Assembly (NCBI RefSeq): GCF_020615385.1
Contig: NZ_JAJAVB010000032.1
Location: forward strand, 1-64,000
DNA: 64,000 bases
Origin: Jiella soli
GTDB lineage: Bacteria; Pseudomonadota; Alphaproteobacteria; Rhizobiales; Rhizobiaceae
Direction: 5' to 3'
The notes below the pieces were generated by a model. That model searched no databases. It was not told where the DNA came from and saw only the letters and a list, made by a program, of their open reading frames with translations. The translations under genes and the position numbers were made by a program. This document shows positions 34,119 to 42,316 of the stretch, in pieces (position 1 is the stretch's first letter; every line of letters begins with the position of its first letter).

Positions 34119-34375
34119 ATCCGCCCGCGCGGATTTCCCACGGGTTTCCTGGCCCGGGGGGCAAGACGCCCCGGTCCTCATGACGGGCAGGTTCAGCATT
34201 TCCGTGAGAAACGGCCGGAAACCGGCCCGCCGGAGACGCTGGTTCATCGGCGCCAGCCGGCATTCTTCCATGCTGAAGCGATCGCGGTTGCAATCGCGCG
34301 ATCGCGCACCGGGCGAGCGTGCGTGCCGACGATGCAGTCGTTCCAAGACGAGGCGGGACTATCCCGGCGGTGTTG

Positions 34376-34393
34376 CTGTCATCCCACCGTCAT
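34376..34393 (+). promoter_or_regulatory. Pho box upstream of the alkaline phosphatase
   Basis: CTGTCAT-CCCA-CCGTCAT is a pair of 7-base direct repeats 11 bases apart, the pattern bound by PhoB (CTGTCAT-N4-CTGTCAT). It lies 62 bases before the phosphatase ATG, so phosphate starvation should induce the gene. Confidence 0.75.
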
Positions 34394-34455
34394 TCTCAAC
34401 TCGTATGGCCGGGCCGTAACCGATCCTCACCTACGACGTCTTCGGGAGAATATTC

Positions 34456-36210
34456 ATGCGCGGGCTTCTCGCAGCATTTGCCGTTTCCACCTGTCTTGCC
34501 TCCGCGGCCGCGGCAGCGACCGTCTATCCGCTCGATCGTGCGACGATCCTTGCCGCTTCGCCCTTCGACATGAAGGTCGAGTTCGACAAGGTCGTCAGCC
34601 CCGACCAGGTGTCGGTGACGATCAACGGCACGCCGGTGAAGGACGTCTTCGGCAAGGAGGCCGAATTCGTCGAGAAGGAAGACGGCGCCGAGGCCTCGGC
34701 GGTCATCCTTCGTGATGTCAGGCTCGCCGAGCCGGGCACCTATACGGTCGAGGCGAAGGCCGGCGACGAGACGAAGTCGGTGACCTGGGAAGTGTTCGGC
34801 ACCCAGGCGACCCCCAAGGCGAAGAACGTCGTCTTCTTCCTCGGCGACGGCCTGTCTGTCGGCCACCGCACCGCCGCGCGGATCATGTCCAAGGGCATGA
34901 CCGAGGGCAAGGCGAACGGCCGTCTCAATATGGACGACCTCGACCACATGGCCTTCATCGGCACGTCCTCGACCCATGCGATCGCCACCGACAGCGCCAA
35001 CACCATGTCGGCCTACATGACCGGCCACAAGACCCGCGTGAACGCGCTCGGCGTCTACGCCGACCGGACCCCGGACACCCAGGACGACCCGAAGGTCGAG
35101 ACCATCGCGGAGGCGCTGCGCCGCACCGGCGACAAGTCGATCGGCGTCGTCTCCACGGCCGAGATCGAGGACGCGACGCCGGCGGCCGTCGTCGCCCACA
35201 CTCGCAAGCGCGCCGACAAGGCCGACATTGTCGGCATGTTCTACAAGGTCCAGCCGGAGGTCATCCTCGGCGGCGGCTCGGCCTATTTCCTGTCGAAGGA
35301 TGTCCCGGGCTCCAAGCGCAAGGACGACAAGGACTACATCCAGATGTTCAAGGACGCGGGCTATTCGCTGGCGACCACGAAGGACGAGCTGGAGCAGGCG
35401 ACCGGCACCAACACCGGCAAGATCCTCGGTCTGTTCCACACCGGCAACATGGATACCATGCTCGACCGAGAGTTCCTGAAGAAGGGCACGGTTGAGAAGT
35501 TCCCGAACCAGCCGGGTCTCGTCGAGATGACGAAAGTCGCGCTGGATCAGCTTTCGAAGGACGAGGACGGCTTCTTCCTGATGGTCGAGGGCGCCTCGAT
35601 CGACAAGATGTCGCATCCGATGGACTGGGATCGCGCCGAGATCGACACGATCGAGTTCGACAAGGCGATCGGTGTCGCGATGGACTTCGCCAAGGATCAC
35701 CCGGACACGCTGATCGTCGTCACCGGCGACCACACGCACGGCGTTTCGCTGATCGGGACGATCGACGACGACAAACCGGGCGAGGAGATGCGCGAAAAGG
35801 TCGGCACCTATGACGACGCCGGCTTCCCCAATTACGAGGACAAGAACGCAGACGGCTATCCCGACCGGGTCGACGTCTCCCGGCGCCTCGCGATCTTCGC
35901 CAACAACTATCCCGACTATTACGAGACCTTCCGCCCGAAGATGGACGGGCCATTCGAGCCGTCGGTGAAGAACGAGAAGGGCGAGTACGTCGCCAACGAG
36001 CAGTACAAGGACGTGCCGGGCGCGGTCCTGCGCGTCGGCAACCTGCCGAAGGACGCCGACTCGGCGGTCCACGCTGTGGACGACGTCGTGCTGCAGGCGA
36101 CCGGCCCGGGCGCGGAAGAGTTCAAGGGCTACATGGAGCAGAGCGACGTCTACAAGGTGCTGGCCGACGCTCTCGCCTTGGCGCCGACGAAGGAAGCGGC
36201 TGCCAAGTAA
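34456..36210 (+). CDS. Alkaline phosphatase (PhoA superfamily), exported
   Basis: A 584-residue exported enzyme releasing phosphate from esters. The signal peptide ends at AAAAA near residue 22. Residues 23-115 are an extra Ig-like/strand-rich domain before the catalytic fold. Catalytic elements: metal Asp in FFLGDGLS, nucleophile region TDSANTMSAYMTGHK, metal ligands in MVEGASIDKMSH and VTGDHTHG, the Zn/Mg site signatures. Longer than E. coli PhoA. A Pho box precedes it, and a probable zinc ABC system follows, which fits because the enzyme needs zinc. ATG 34456 is preceded by CGGGAGAAT. Confidence 0.92.
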   Translation: MRGLLAAFAVSTCLASAAAAATVYPLDRATILAASPFDMKVEFDKVVSPDQVSVTINGTPVKDVFGKEAEFVEKEDGAEASAVILRDVRLAEPGTYTVEAKAGDETKSVTWEVFGTQATPKAKNVVFFLGDGLSVGHRTAARIMSKGMTEGKANGRLNMDDLDHMAFIGTSSTHAIATDSANTMSAYMTGHKTRVNALGVYADRTPDTQDDPKVETIAEALRRTGDKSIGVVSTAEIEDATPAAVVAHTRKRADKADIVGMFYKVQPEVILGGGSAYFLSKDVPGSKRKDDKDYIQMFKDAGYSLATTKDELEQATGTNTGKILGLFHTGNMDTMLDREFLKKGTVEKFPNQPGLVEMTKVALDQLSKDEDGFFLMVEGASIDKMSHPMDWDRAEIDTIEFDKAIGVAMDFAKDHPDTLIVVTGDHTHGVSLIGTIDDDKPGEEMREKVGTYDDAGFPNYEDKNADGYPDRVDVSRRLAIFANNYPDYYETFRPKMDGPFEPSVKNEKGEYVANEQYKDVPGAVLRVGNLPKDADSAVHAVDDVVLQATGPGAEEFKGYMEQSDVYKVLADALALAPTKEAAAK

Positions 36211-36232
36211 GCCGCCATCGTGCCGAAGTGAC

Positions 36233-36261
36233 TGGCTCCGGGCGCCATGCGTCCAGAGCCA
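36233..36261. repeat. Hairpin between phosphatase and zinc-type ABC genes
   Basis: TGGCTC-C-GGGCGC-CAT-GCGTCC-A-GAGCCA folds into a two-part 12-bp stem with symmetrical bulges. No T run follows. It may separate the phosphatase message from the ABC message, or only stabilise it. Confidence 0.45.
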
Positions 36262-36323
36262 GAGCCGTTCGGCGCCGCCGCCCGGCGCGGCGCCTCGCCC
36301 CGCCTCGAACAGGAGAGAGATCC

Positions 36324-36788
36324 ATGGTCGCCACTCTCACGTCTCGTCGGAATTTCCTGGCCTTTTCCTCCGCCGCCCTGGTCGGCCTGCCGCTGTCGGT
36401 CCGCCGCGCGCCGGCCGCGACGCCGCCGCTGACCTTCGACGAGCTCTACGGCAGCTACAGCGCGCTCGGCCTGACCTTTTCCGACAAGGTGGAGCGGCTG
36501 AAGGGCGAGACGGTCGTCATGCAAGGGTTCATGGCGCCGCCCCTGAAGGCGGAGGCGGACTTCTTCGTTCTCACCGAAATCCCGATGGCCCTCTGCCCGT
36601 TCTGCTCGACCGATGCCGACTGGCCCGACAACATCGTCGTCGTCTATCTCACGCGGACGCAGACCTTCGAGCAGGCGAATGCGCTGATCGAGGTGACCGG
36701 ACGGCTGGAGGTTGGCTCCTGGACCGACCCGGAGACCGGCTTCCTCAGCCGGTTGCGCATCGTCGACGCCAGCTTCGGCGCGGCCTGA
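36324..36788 (+). CDS. Tat-exported DUF3299-like periplasmic protein
   Basis: A 154-residue protein with a twin-arginine signal (SRRNFLAFSSAALVG). The mature part has TFDELYGSYSALGLTFSDKVERLKGETVVMQGFMAPPLK and the cysteine pair ALCPFC. DUF3299-like proteins accompany FtsX-type ABC systems; homologous Pseudomonas loci have been reported as zinc-responsive. A metal- or disulfide-carrying partner is inferred. It lies 3 bases before the ATPase gene. Confidence 0.75.
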   Translation: MVATLTSRRNFLAFSSAALVGLPLSVRRAPAATPPLTFDELYGSYSALGLTFSDKVERLKGETVVMQGFMAPPLKAEADFFVLTEIPMALCPFCSTDADWPDNIVVVYLTRTQTFEQANALIEVTGRLEVGSWTDPETGFLSRLRIVDASFGAA

Positions 36789-36791
36789 TCC

Positions 36792-37499
36792 ATGCTGTCC
36801 CTCGCTATCCGCGACCTCGAGGTGTCCTTTCCCGGTCTCGAACGGCCGGCTCTGGCGATCCCCGATCTGTCGCTCGCGCCGGGTGAACGGATCGCCGTGA
36901 CCGGACCGTCCGGCTGCGGCAAGACCACCTTCATCAACATCGTCACCGGGCTGGAGCGCGTGCGCCGCGGCCGCGTGTCGTGGCAGGACACGGATCTGGC
37001 CGCTCTCTCCGAGGCTGGCCGCGATCGCTGGCGGGCGAAGAATGTCGGTCTGGTGATGCAGGATTTCCATCTCTTTCCCGGCCTGTCGGCGATCGACAAC
37101 GTGCTTCTGCCGAAGCGACTCGCGGCCTTCCGGCTGGCCGCGGGCATGGCGGGAGAGGCGGAGCGTCTGTTGAAGCGCGTCGGGATCGAGCGGCTGGACC
37201 AGCCGGTCGAGACGATGTCGCGCGGGCAGATGCAGCGCGTCGCCGTCGCGAGAGCGCTTGTCGGCAAGCCGTCCGTGGTCGTGGCCGACGAGCCGACGGC
37301 CAGTCTCGACGCCGATTCGGGCGCTGCGGTCGCGGACCTCCTTCTGGAGCTTGCCGAGGCGGCCGGCGTCACGCTGATCGTCGCCAGTCACGAGCGTCGG
37401 CTCGTCGACCGGCTCGAACGGGTGCTGCGGATGGAATCCGGCCGCATCGTCAGCGACGCGCCCCAGGCGAGGGCGTCGCGTGTTCCCGTGCCGGCCTGA
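36792..37499 (+). CDS. ABC ATP-binding protein (LolD/MacB type)
   Basis: A 235-residue ATPase: Walker A GPSGCGKTT, Q-loop VMQDFHLFPGLSAIDNV, signature SRGQMQRVAVARAL, Walker B VVVADEPTASLD and SHERRLVDR. The MSRGQ in place of LSGGQ is a small deviation. It pairs with the FtsX-type permease 38 bases downstream. Such systems drive shape changes in periplasmic partners rather than importing solutes. Confidence 0.92.
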   Translation: MLSLAIRDLEVSFPGLERPALAIPDLSLAPGERIAVTGPSGCGKTTFINIVTGLERVRRGRVSWQDTDLAALSEAGRDRWRAKNVGLVMQDFHLFPGLSAIDNVLLPKRLAAFRLAAGMAGEAERLLKRVGIERLDQPVETMSRGQMQRVAVARALVGKPSVVVADEPTASLDADSGAAVADLLLELAEAAGVTLIVASHERRLVDRLERVLRMESGRIVSDAPQARASRVPVPA

Positions 37500-37537
37500 C
37501 GGCGCGGATTCGTCTTCGACAGGAAGGAGAGGGTGCG

Positions 37538-38776
37538 ATGTTTCGCTTCATCGCGGCGGATCTGAAGCGGCACTGGGTTGGAGTTGCCGTGGTGGCGCTG
37601 ATCATCGCGCTGGCAACCGCGCTCGGCGTCGCGGTGACGCTGCAGGAACGGGCGCTCAGGGTCGGCAGCGCGCGGGCGGCGCAGGCCTTCGATCTCGTCG
37701 TCGGAGCGCCCGGCAGCGAAACCCAGCTCGTGCTCTCTTCCGTCTTCCTGCAGGTCGCGCCGCTGCCGCTGATGCCCGGCAGCGTCCTTGCCGGGCTGAT
37801 CCGCGATCCGCGCGTCGCCTGGGCGGCCCCGATCGGATTCGGCGACTTTGCCGGCGACAGCCCCATCGTGGGGACGACGCCCGAGCTGCTCACCGGGGTC
37901 GGCGGGATCGGCGAGGGGGAGCCATTCCGCCGGCTCGGCGAGGCCGTCGCGGGAGCCTTCGCACAGCAAGAGATCGGGTCAAGGATCACGCCGCTGCACG
38001 GTCGCCTGCACGAAGGCGGGCAACCGCATGCCGCAGTTCAATACACCGTGGCCGGTCGGCTCAAGCCGACCGGCACGCCCTGGGACCGGGCGATCCTGGT
38101 GCCGATCCAGACGGTCTGGGCCGTCCATCACCATGAAGACGAGGAAGAGACCACGTCCGGCGCCCACGAAGACGACGAGGCGGAAGCGCATCTCGATCCC
38201 GCCGCGCTTATCGATCCGGCGGCACTTTCCGCCGCGGACGCGCCGGGCCTGCCCTCGATCCTCGTCAAGCCGAAGACCATCGCCGATGCCTATAAGCTGC
38301 GCCAGGAATATCGGAGCGAGAAGACGCTCGCCGTCTTTCCCGGGGAGGTCTTGACGAGGCTCTACGGCACGCTCGGCGATGCGCGCCGGGTGCTTGCGGC
38401 CGTCGCCGCCGGCGCGCAGGCGCTCGTCGCGGCAGCAATCCTTCTCGTCGTCATCGTCCACATCCTGCAGCGGCGCCGGCAGATCGGCGCGCTGCGGGCA
38501 TTCGGCGCGTCGCGTGCGGTCGTCTTCGGCATCGTCTGGTCGGAGACCTTTGCGATTATCGGGACCGGCGTCCTCGCCGGCTTCGGGCTCGGCTGGCTCG
38601 TCGCCCGGACGGCCTCGGCCTTGCTTGCCGAGCAAAGCGGCGTCTCAATGCCGGTGAGCTTCGTCGGCGAAGACTGGCTGTCGGTCGCAGCGTTCTTTGC
38701 CGCGACCGCGTTCATCGCGCTGGTGCCGTCCATGCTTGCCTACCGGCAATCGCCTGCCGAAGCCCTCAGGGCCTAG
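37538..38776 (+). CDS. FtsX-type ABC permease with His/acid-rich periplasmic loop
   Basis: A 412-residue permease with one N-terminal helix (WVGVAVVALIIALATALGV), a large periplasmic domain, and three C-terminal helices of the FtsX/MacB fold (LVAAAILLVVIVHILQRRRQIGALRAFGAS, FAIIGTGVLAGFGLGWLV, AAFFAATAFIALVPSMLAY). Residues about 200-225 read VHHHEDEEE...HEDDEAEAH, a likely metal-binding loop as in zinc-transport proteins. The C-terminus ESPAEALRA-like ending (QSPAEALRA) is the MacB/LolC motif. It works with the two upstream genes. Confidence 0.88.
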   Translation: MFRFIAADLKRHWVGVAVVALIIALATALGVAVTLQERALRVGSARAAQAFDLVVGAPGSETQLVLSSVFLQVAPLPLMPGSVLAGLIRDPRVAWAAPIGFGDFAGDSPIVGTTPELLTGVGGIGEGEPFRRLGEAVAGAFAQQEIGSRITPLHGRLHEGGQPHAAVQYTVAGRLKPTGTPWDRAILVPIQTVWAVHHHEDEEETTSGAHEDDEAEAHLDPAALIDPAALSAADAPGLPSILVKPKTIADAYKLRQEYRSEKTLAVFPGEVLTRLYGTLGDARRVLAAVAAGAQALVAAAILLVVIVHILQRRRQIGALRAFGASRAVVFGIVWSETFAIIGTGVLAGFGLGWLVARTASALLAEQSGVSMPVSFVGEDWLSVAAFFAATAFIALVPSMLAYRQSPAEALRA

Positions 38777-38838
38777 AGAATCGCACCGAAGCGTGGGAGC
38801 GGTTTTCCCAAGAACCGTGCGACGTCAAAGAGATCGGT
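38777..38838. repeat. Rhizobiales-type intergenic palindrome
   Basis: AGAATCGCACCGAAGCGTGG...GCGGTTTTCCCAAGAACCG looks like one of the short mosaic palindromes scattered in Rhizobiales genomes (a CCGAAGCGTGGGANCGGTTTTCCC core). It lies just after the permease stop and before a converging gene. A genome-wide count would confirm it. Confidence 0.5.
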
Positions 38839-38938
38839 CGCAGGAGCGATTCCGGCTTACCTCCCGGCGCTCAAGACGCAGGGAGAATGGCGGGGAATTG
38901 CTTTACGCTTCCCCCCGGTGATTGCAGCCGTGATCTCG

Positions 38939-39871
38939 TCAGGCCGAGGGACCCTGCACATAGCGGGCATAAAGTTCGGCGATATGGGCGGTGACCGGCC
39001 CCGGCCTATGCGCACCGATGTGGCGCCCGTCGATCCGCCGGACCGGTGTCACGCCGCCGAGCGTGCCAGTCACGAAGGCCTCATCGGCCGAATAGACCTC
39101 GGCCAGCGTGAAATCGGTCTCGCGCACGCGGCCGCCGTCGCCAGCGTAAAGGTCGATGATCTTCTGGCGGGTGATGCCCTTGAAGTTGAAGCGCCCGGTC
39201 GAGGTCCAGAGCTCATTTCCGCGCACGATGAAGAAATTGGTGGAGTTGCAGCTCGCGACGAACCCCAGGGGATCCAGCATCAGCGCCTCGTCGGCGCCGG
39301 CCTCGATCGCCTGGATCAGCGCCTGGATGAAGTTCAGCCGGCTGTGGGAATTCAGCCGGAGGTCGAACACGTCCGGGCCACTGCAGCGGATCGCCGAGGT
39401 GAAGAGGCTGAGGCCCTTCGCCTTCTGCCCCGGGTCCGGTTTCTTGTACTCCGCGACGATGACGATCGTCGCGCGGCCGGTCGCAAAGCGGGGGTCCTGG
39501 TTGGGCGTTGTCTTCACCCCGCGCGTCACCATCAGCCGGATATGGGCGCCATCCGTCATCCCGTTCCTGTCGAGCGTCGCGCGGACGGCGCCAAGGAGCT
39601 CCTCCTTGGTCATGCCGATGTCGAGCCGGATCGCGTTCGCCCCCTCGTAGAGGCGCTTCATGTGCTCGTCCTCGGAGATCAGCCTGCCGTTGACGAGCCG
39701 CAGACCCTCCCAGACGCCGTCGCCAAGGACGAAGCCCGCGTCGAACACCGAGACCTTCGCCTCGTGACGGCGGAAGAACTCGCCATCGACATAGATGAGG
39801 ACCTCGTCGTTGCGGTCGTCCTTCACATAGCCTTGCGAGCTGGTGCTGCTGCGCTGATCTGCGGCAGGCAT
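38939..39871 (-). CDS. Class IV aminotransferase-fold protein without the PLP lysine
   Basis: A 310-residue BCAT/D-amino-acid aminotransferase-fold protein. The N-terminal FDAGFVLGDGVWEGLRLVNG, ASCNSTNFFIVRG, GITRQKIIDL and ADEAFVTGTLGGVTPV blocks are all intact. The PLP lysine should lie in the segment aligned with K-x-L-N in the family; here it reads RLNSHSRLNFIQAL with no lysine for dozens of residues on either side. Either the enzyme uses a different chemistry or has lost transamination. ATG 39871 has a Ser-rich head not needed for the fold. Confidence 0.85.
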   Translation of the reverse strand: MPAADQRSSTSSQGYVKDDRNDEVLIYVDGEFFRRHEAKVSVFDAGFVLGDGVWEGLRLVNGRLISEDEHMKRLYEGANAIRLDIGMTKEELLGAVRATLDRNGMTDGAHIRLMVTRGVKTTPNQDPRFATGRATIVIVAEYKKPDPGQKAKGLSLFTSAIRCSGPDVFDLRLNSHSRLNFIQALIQAIEAGADEALMLDPLGFVASCNSTNFFIVRGNELWTSTGRFNFKGITRQKIIDLYAGDGGRVRETDFTLAEVYSADEAFVTGTLGGVTPVRRIDGRHIGAHRPGPVTAHIAELYARYVQGPSA

Positions 39872-40138
39872 GGCGGGATTCCTTCGTCTGAGGGGCAGCG
39901 TCCTGAACGGAGCGGAGGGCGTCCCGATCTCATGAAAGAGCATGCCGCCCTTGATCAAGCCCCTTGCCGGGACAAAGATCCTTCCACCGGCATCAGAACG
40001 CGGAGGAGCGGGAAATATGCGCGCACCTTCGCTACCAGAAGCTGACGGCTGTCTGCTCCAGCCATTTGAGCGGCGTCGTTTGCGATGACGCCGCTCGACG
40101 GGCGTGCGATCCCAGGTCCGCGACCGAGGGACCAGCGC

Positions 40139-40972
40139 TCAGCGGGCGAGGAACAGCGGCAGCGGGGGCTTTTCCGTCAGCTGCTTCGTGACCCCGCCGA
40201 AGATCCACTGGCGCAGGCGCGAATGGCCGTATGCGCCCATCACGATCATGTCGGCGGAAATGTCGATCGCATGCTGCCGCAGAACCTCGGCGATGTCCTT
40301 GCCGCCGCTCGGCAGGCGTTCGACGGTCACCTTGGCGCCGTGCCTGGCGAGATAGGCCGCGACGTCGGCGCCGGGCTCGGGTCCGTTGTCCCCGGCGGTC
40401 GCCTGCGGATCGACGAGAACCACATGCGCCGCCTCGGCTTCGGCCAGGATTCCGACGGCCTTGCGAACGGCCGACGAGGCTTCGAGGGTGGAGGACCAGG
40501 CGACCATGACCCTGCGCGGGCGCAAGGTCGGTGTCGCTCCTTCCGGGACGATCAGCACGGGGCAGTTCGCTTCGAACAGCGCGCCCTGGAGCACGGCCGC
40601 GGCGAGGCGTCGGTCCTTGATGAGTTCGGGCCCTACGAAGAGGAGGTCCGAATAGCGCGCCCGCCGGCCGACGGCGCCGGAGATGACCGGGCGCTCGGCA
40701 AAGACCGTGTCGACATCGGCCGACACTCCGCTCGCCCCGAGGTCGGCATTGACCGCGTCGACCCGCTCGCGCAGCTGGCGCGCGGCTTCTTCACGCTCGC
40801 GCACCCAAAGATCGGAGACCGCGGCATATTCCTCGATCGGCGGGGGCGGCGCCACCGAAGCGACGAGGACGGCAAGATGCGAGCCACTTTCCTCGCAAAG
40901 GCGTTCCGCCGCCTTGAGGTCGCGGTCTGACTGATCGATGGCGGTGACGCTGAGCACTGTCTTGAAGCGCAT
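40139..40972 (-). CDS. Universal stress protein, tandem UspA domains
   Basis: A 277-residue protein with two Usp-like halves. The second ends in VMGAYGHSRLRQWIFGGVT, the ATP-binding G-2x-G-9x-G-T pattern; the first (MRFKTVLSVTAID.., FVGPELIKDRR) has lost most of it. Such proteins respond to starvation or low oxygen. It is monocistronic between an aminotransferase gene and a GntR gene. ATG 40972 gives the typical MRFKTVL start. Confidence 0.88.
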   Translation of the reverse strand: MRFKTVLSVTAIDQSDRDLKAAERLCEESGSHLAVLVASVAPPPPIEEYAAVSDLWVREREEAARQLRERVDAVNADLGASGVSADVDTVFAERPVISGAVGRRARYSDLLFVGPELIKDRRLAAAVLQGALFEANCPVLIVPEGATPTLRPRRVMVAWSSTLEASSAVRKAVGILAEAEAAHVVLVDPQATAGDNGPEPGADVAAYLARHGAKVTVERLPSGGKDIAEVLRQHAIDISADMIVMGAYGHSRLRQWIFGGVTKQLTEKPPLPLFLAR

Positions 40973-41185
40973 GAAACTATCCTTCCGGGCGGCGAGTCTG
41001 CCTGTCACGCTTTAACAGTAGCGGGTCGGACCGTGTCGCCGTTTGCGGCCGATCAATTCGCAGATCGTCGTGGAGGGTTGACCTGAGCGCGGCGAATTCG
41101 GGCGGGACATCACTCGCCGTGAGAATGGCCGGAGCCTTGCTGCTCACCGGTCGCGCTCGTCGTGATGCCGGATTGCGCGACCGGC

Positions 41186-42079
41186 CTATGGCCCCTCGAT
41201 CGATGCGAGCAGGGTCTGGCGTGCGGTCGCGAGGTGGGCGTCCGCCGCGGCGAGGATGCGCTGCGGATCGCGCGAGCGCAGCGCTGCGATGTACAGGAGA
41301 TGTTCGCCGATCGCCGCCTCGTTTCGCTCGCGCTCCGAGCGCTTGTTCCATTGATAGTGATAGTGGAACACGAAGGAGATCAGGTCCTGGAAGTCGAGTG
41401 CGAAGCGGTTGCCGGTGATCGAGACGATGGCGGTGTGAAAGCGGTCGTCGAGCGCCGAGAAGTCGTGAAAGGACGTCTCGATCGTCGCCAGCAGGCGGTG
41501 ATGGGCCTCTTCCATCGCATCGAGGTCGCACCAAACGGCGTGGTCGTCGGGAAGATGCGCAAAGCGCTGTGCGGCGTCGAGTTCGATCATCCGCCTGAAG
41601 TCGGAGAGCTCCCTTGCATATTGCGCGGTGAAGCCCTCCAGCATCCAGCCGTCGCGCCCCTCGCGCCGGACGAGACCGAACCGGCTGAAGCGGGTCAGGA
41701 ACGCCGTGATCGCCGGCGGGCTTACCGAGAAGCGGCGCGACAGGTCGCGGACGTTCAGCCGCGTATTCGGCGCGACGTCGCGGCGCAGGATCCATTCCAG
41801 GAACGCGCGCTCAACCCGCTCGCTGCCGGACCGCAGGTCCGTCGGCGCGAACCGGTCGGAGGCGAGCGGGCGGCGCAGGAGCCGCTTGCGGCGACCCCGC
41901 CAACTGACAATGCCGGTCTCGTCGAGCTCCTTCAGCACCGATCTGGCGATCGTCCGGCTGACGCAGAGCCAGTCGGCGATCACCTGTTCGGACGGCAGCT
42001 CGGTTCCGGTCGGCTCGTCCTCCAGCCGCTTCAACAGCGCGTTGCAGGCGGTCTTGAATCGCTCGTTGGTCCTGGCCAC
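41186..42079 (-). CDS. GntR-family regulator with two winged helices and FCD domain
   Basis: A 297-residue regulator, longer than usual. A first winged helix (ALLKRLEDEPTGTELPSEQVIADWLCVSRTIARSVL, ETGIVSWRGRRKRLL) is followed by a second (FLEWILRRDVAPNTRLNVRDLSRRFSVSPPAITAFLTRFSRFGLVRRE) and then an FCD domain (DDRFHTAIVSITGN, HLLYIAALRSRD, DAHLATARQ). It is divergent from the sugar ABC operon 237 bases away and is the likely regulator. The double head is rare in this family. Confidence 0.88.
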   Translation of the reverse strand: MARTNERFKTACNALLKRLEDEPTGTELPSEQVIADWLCVSRTIARSVLKELDETGIVSWRGRRKRLLRRPLASDRFAPTDLRSGSERVERAFLEWILRRDVAPNTRLNVRDLSRRFSVSPPAITAFLTRFSRFGLVRREGRDGWMLEGFTAQYARELSDFRRMIELDAAQRFAHLPDDHAVWCDLDAMEEAHHRLLATIETSFHDFSALDDRFHTAIVSITGNRFALDFQDLISFVFHYHYQWNKRSERERNEAAIGEHLLYIAALRSRDPQRILAAADAHLATARQTLLASIEGP

Positions 42080-42154
42080 GACTTTCGTACCATTCCTTCA
42101 GCAAACTGATATCGTTACGGTTTCTCATGTCAGTATGGAAATAATTAAAAACCA

Positions 42155-42182
42155 TTGACCGCAAATGTTCCTCCTGTCTAGT
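42155..42182 (+). promoter_or_regulatory. Possible promoter of the sugar ABC operon
   Basis: TTGACC at 42155-42160 and TCTAGT at 42177-42182 have a 16-base spacing, in the AT-rich divergent region facing the GntR gene. A run AATAATTAAAAACCATTG upstream may carry UP-element or operator bases. The -10 is poor. Confidence 0.35.
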
Positions 42183-42316
42183 CTTTTGCGTGGGAGACAT
42201 GGCGGTCGCCGCTCGGATGAGCGGCCCCGGCAGCATGGTGGATCGGCAAGCCGGACGGGAGCGCGTTGCCGCGGGGCGGCCGCGGCCTTCGAAGGCCGGC
42301 CAGCGGGAGGATCGGA

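Noticed and set aside
34396-36072. A 558-codon minus-strand frame over the alkaline phosphatase
   Set aside because: Repetitive Val/Asp/Arg translation without a domain; the plus-strand phosphatase is complete with signal peptide, Pho box and catalytic motifs.
36324-38776. LolCDE lipoprotein release system
   Set aside because: The ATPase and permease are of the same superfamily, but there is only one permease, a Tat-exported DUF3299-like partner and a His-rich loop, which do not fit LolCDE.
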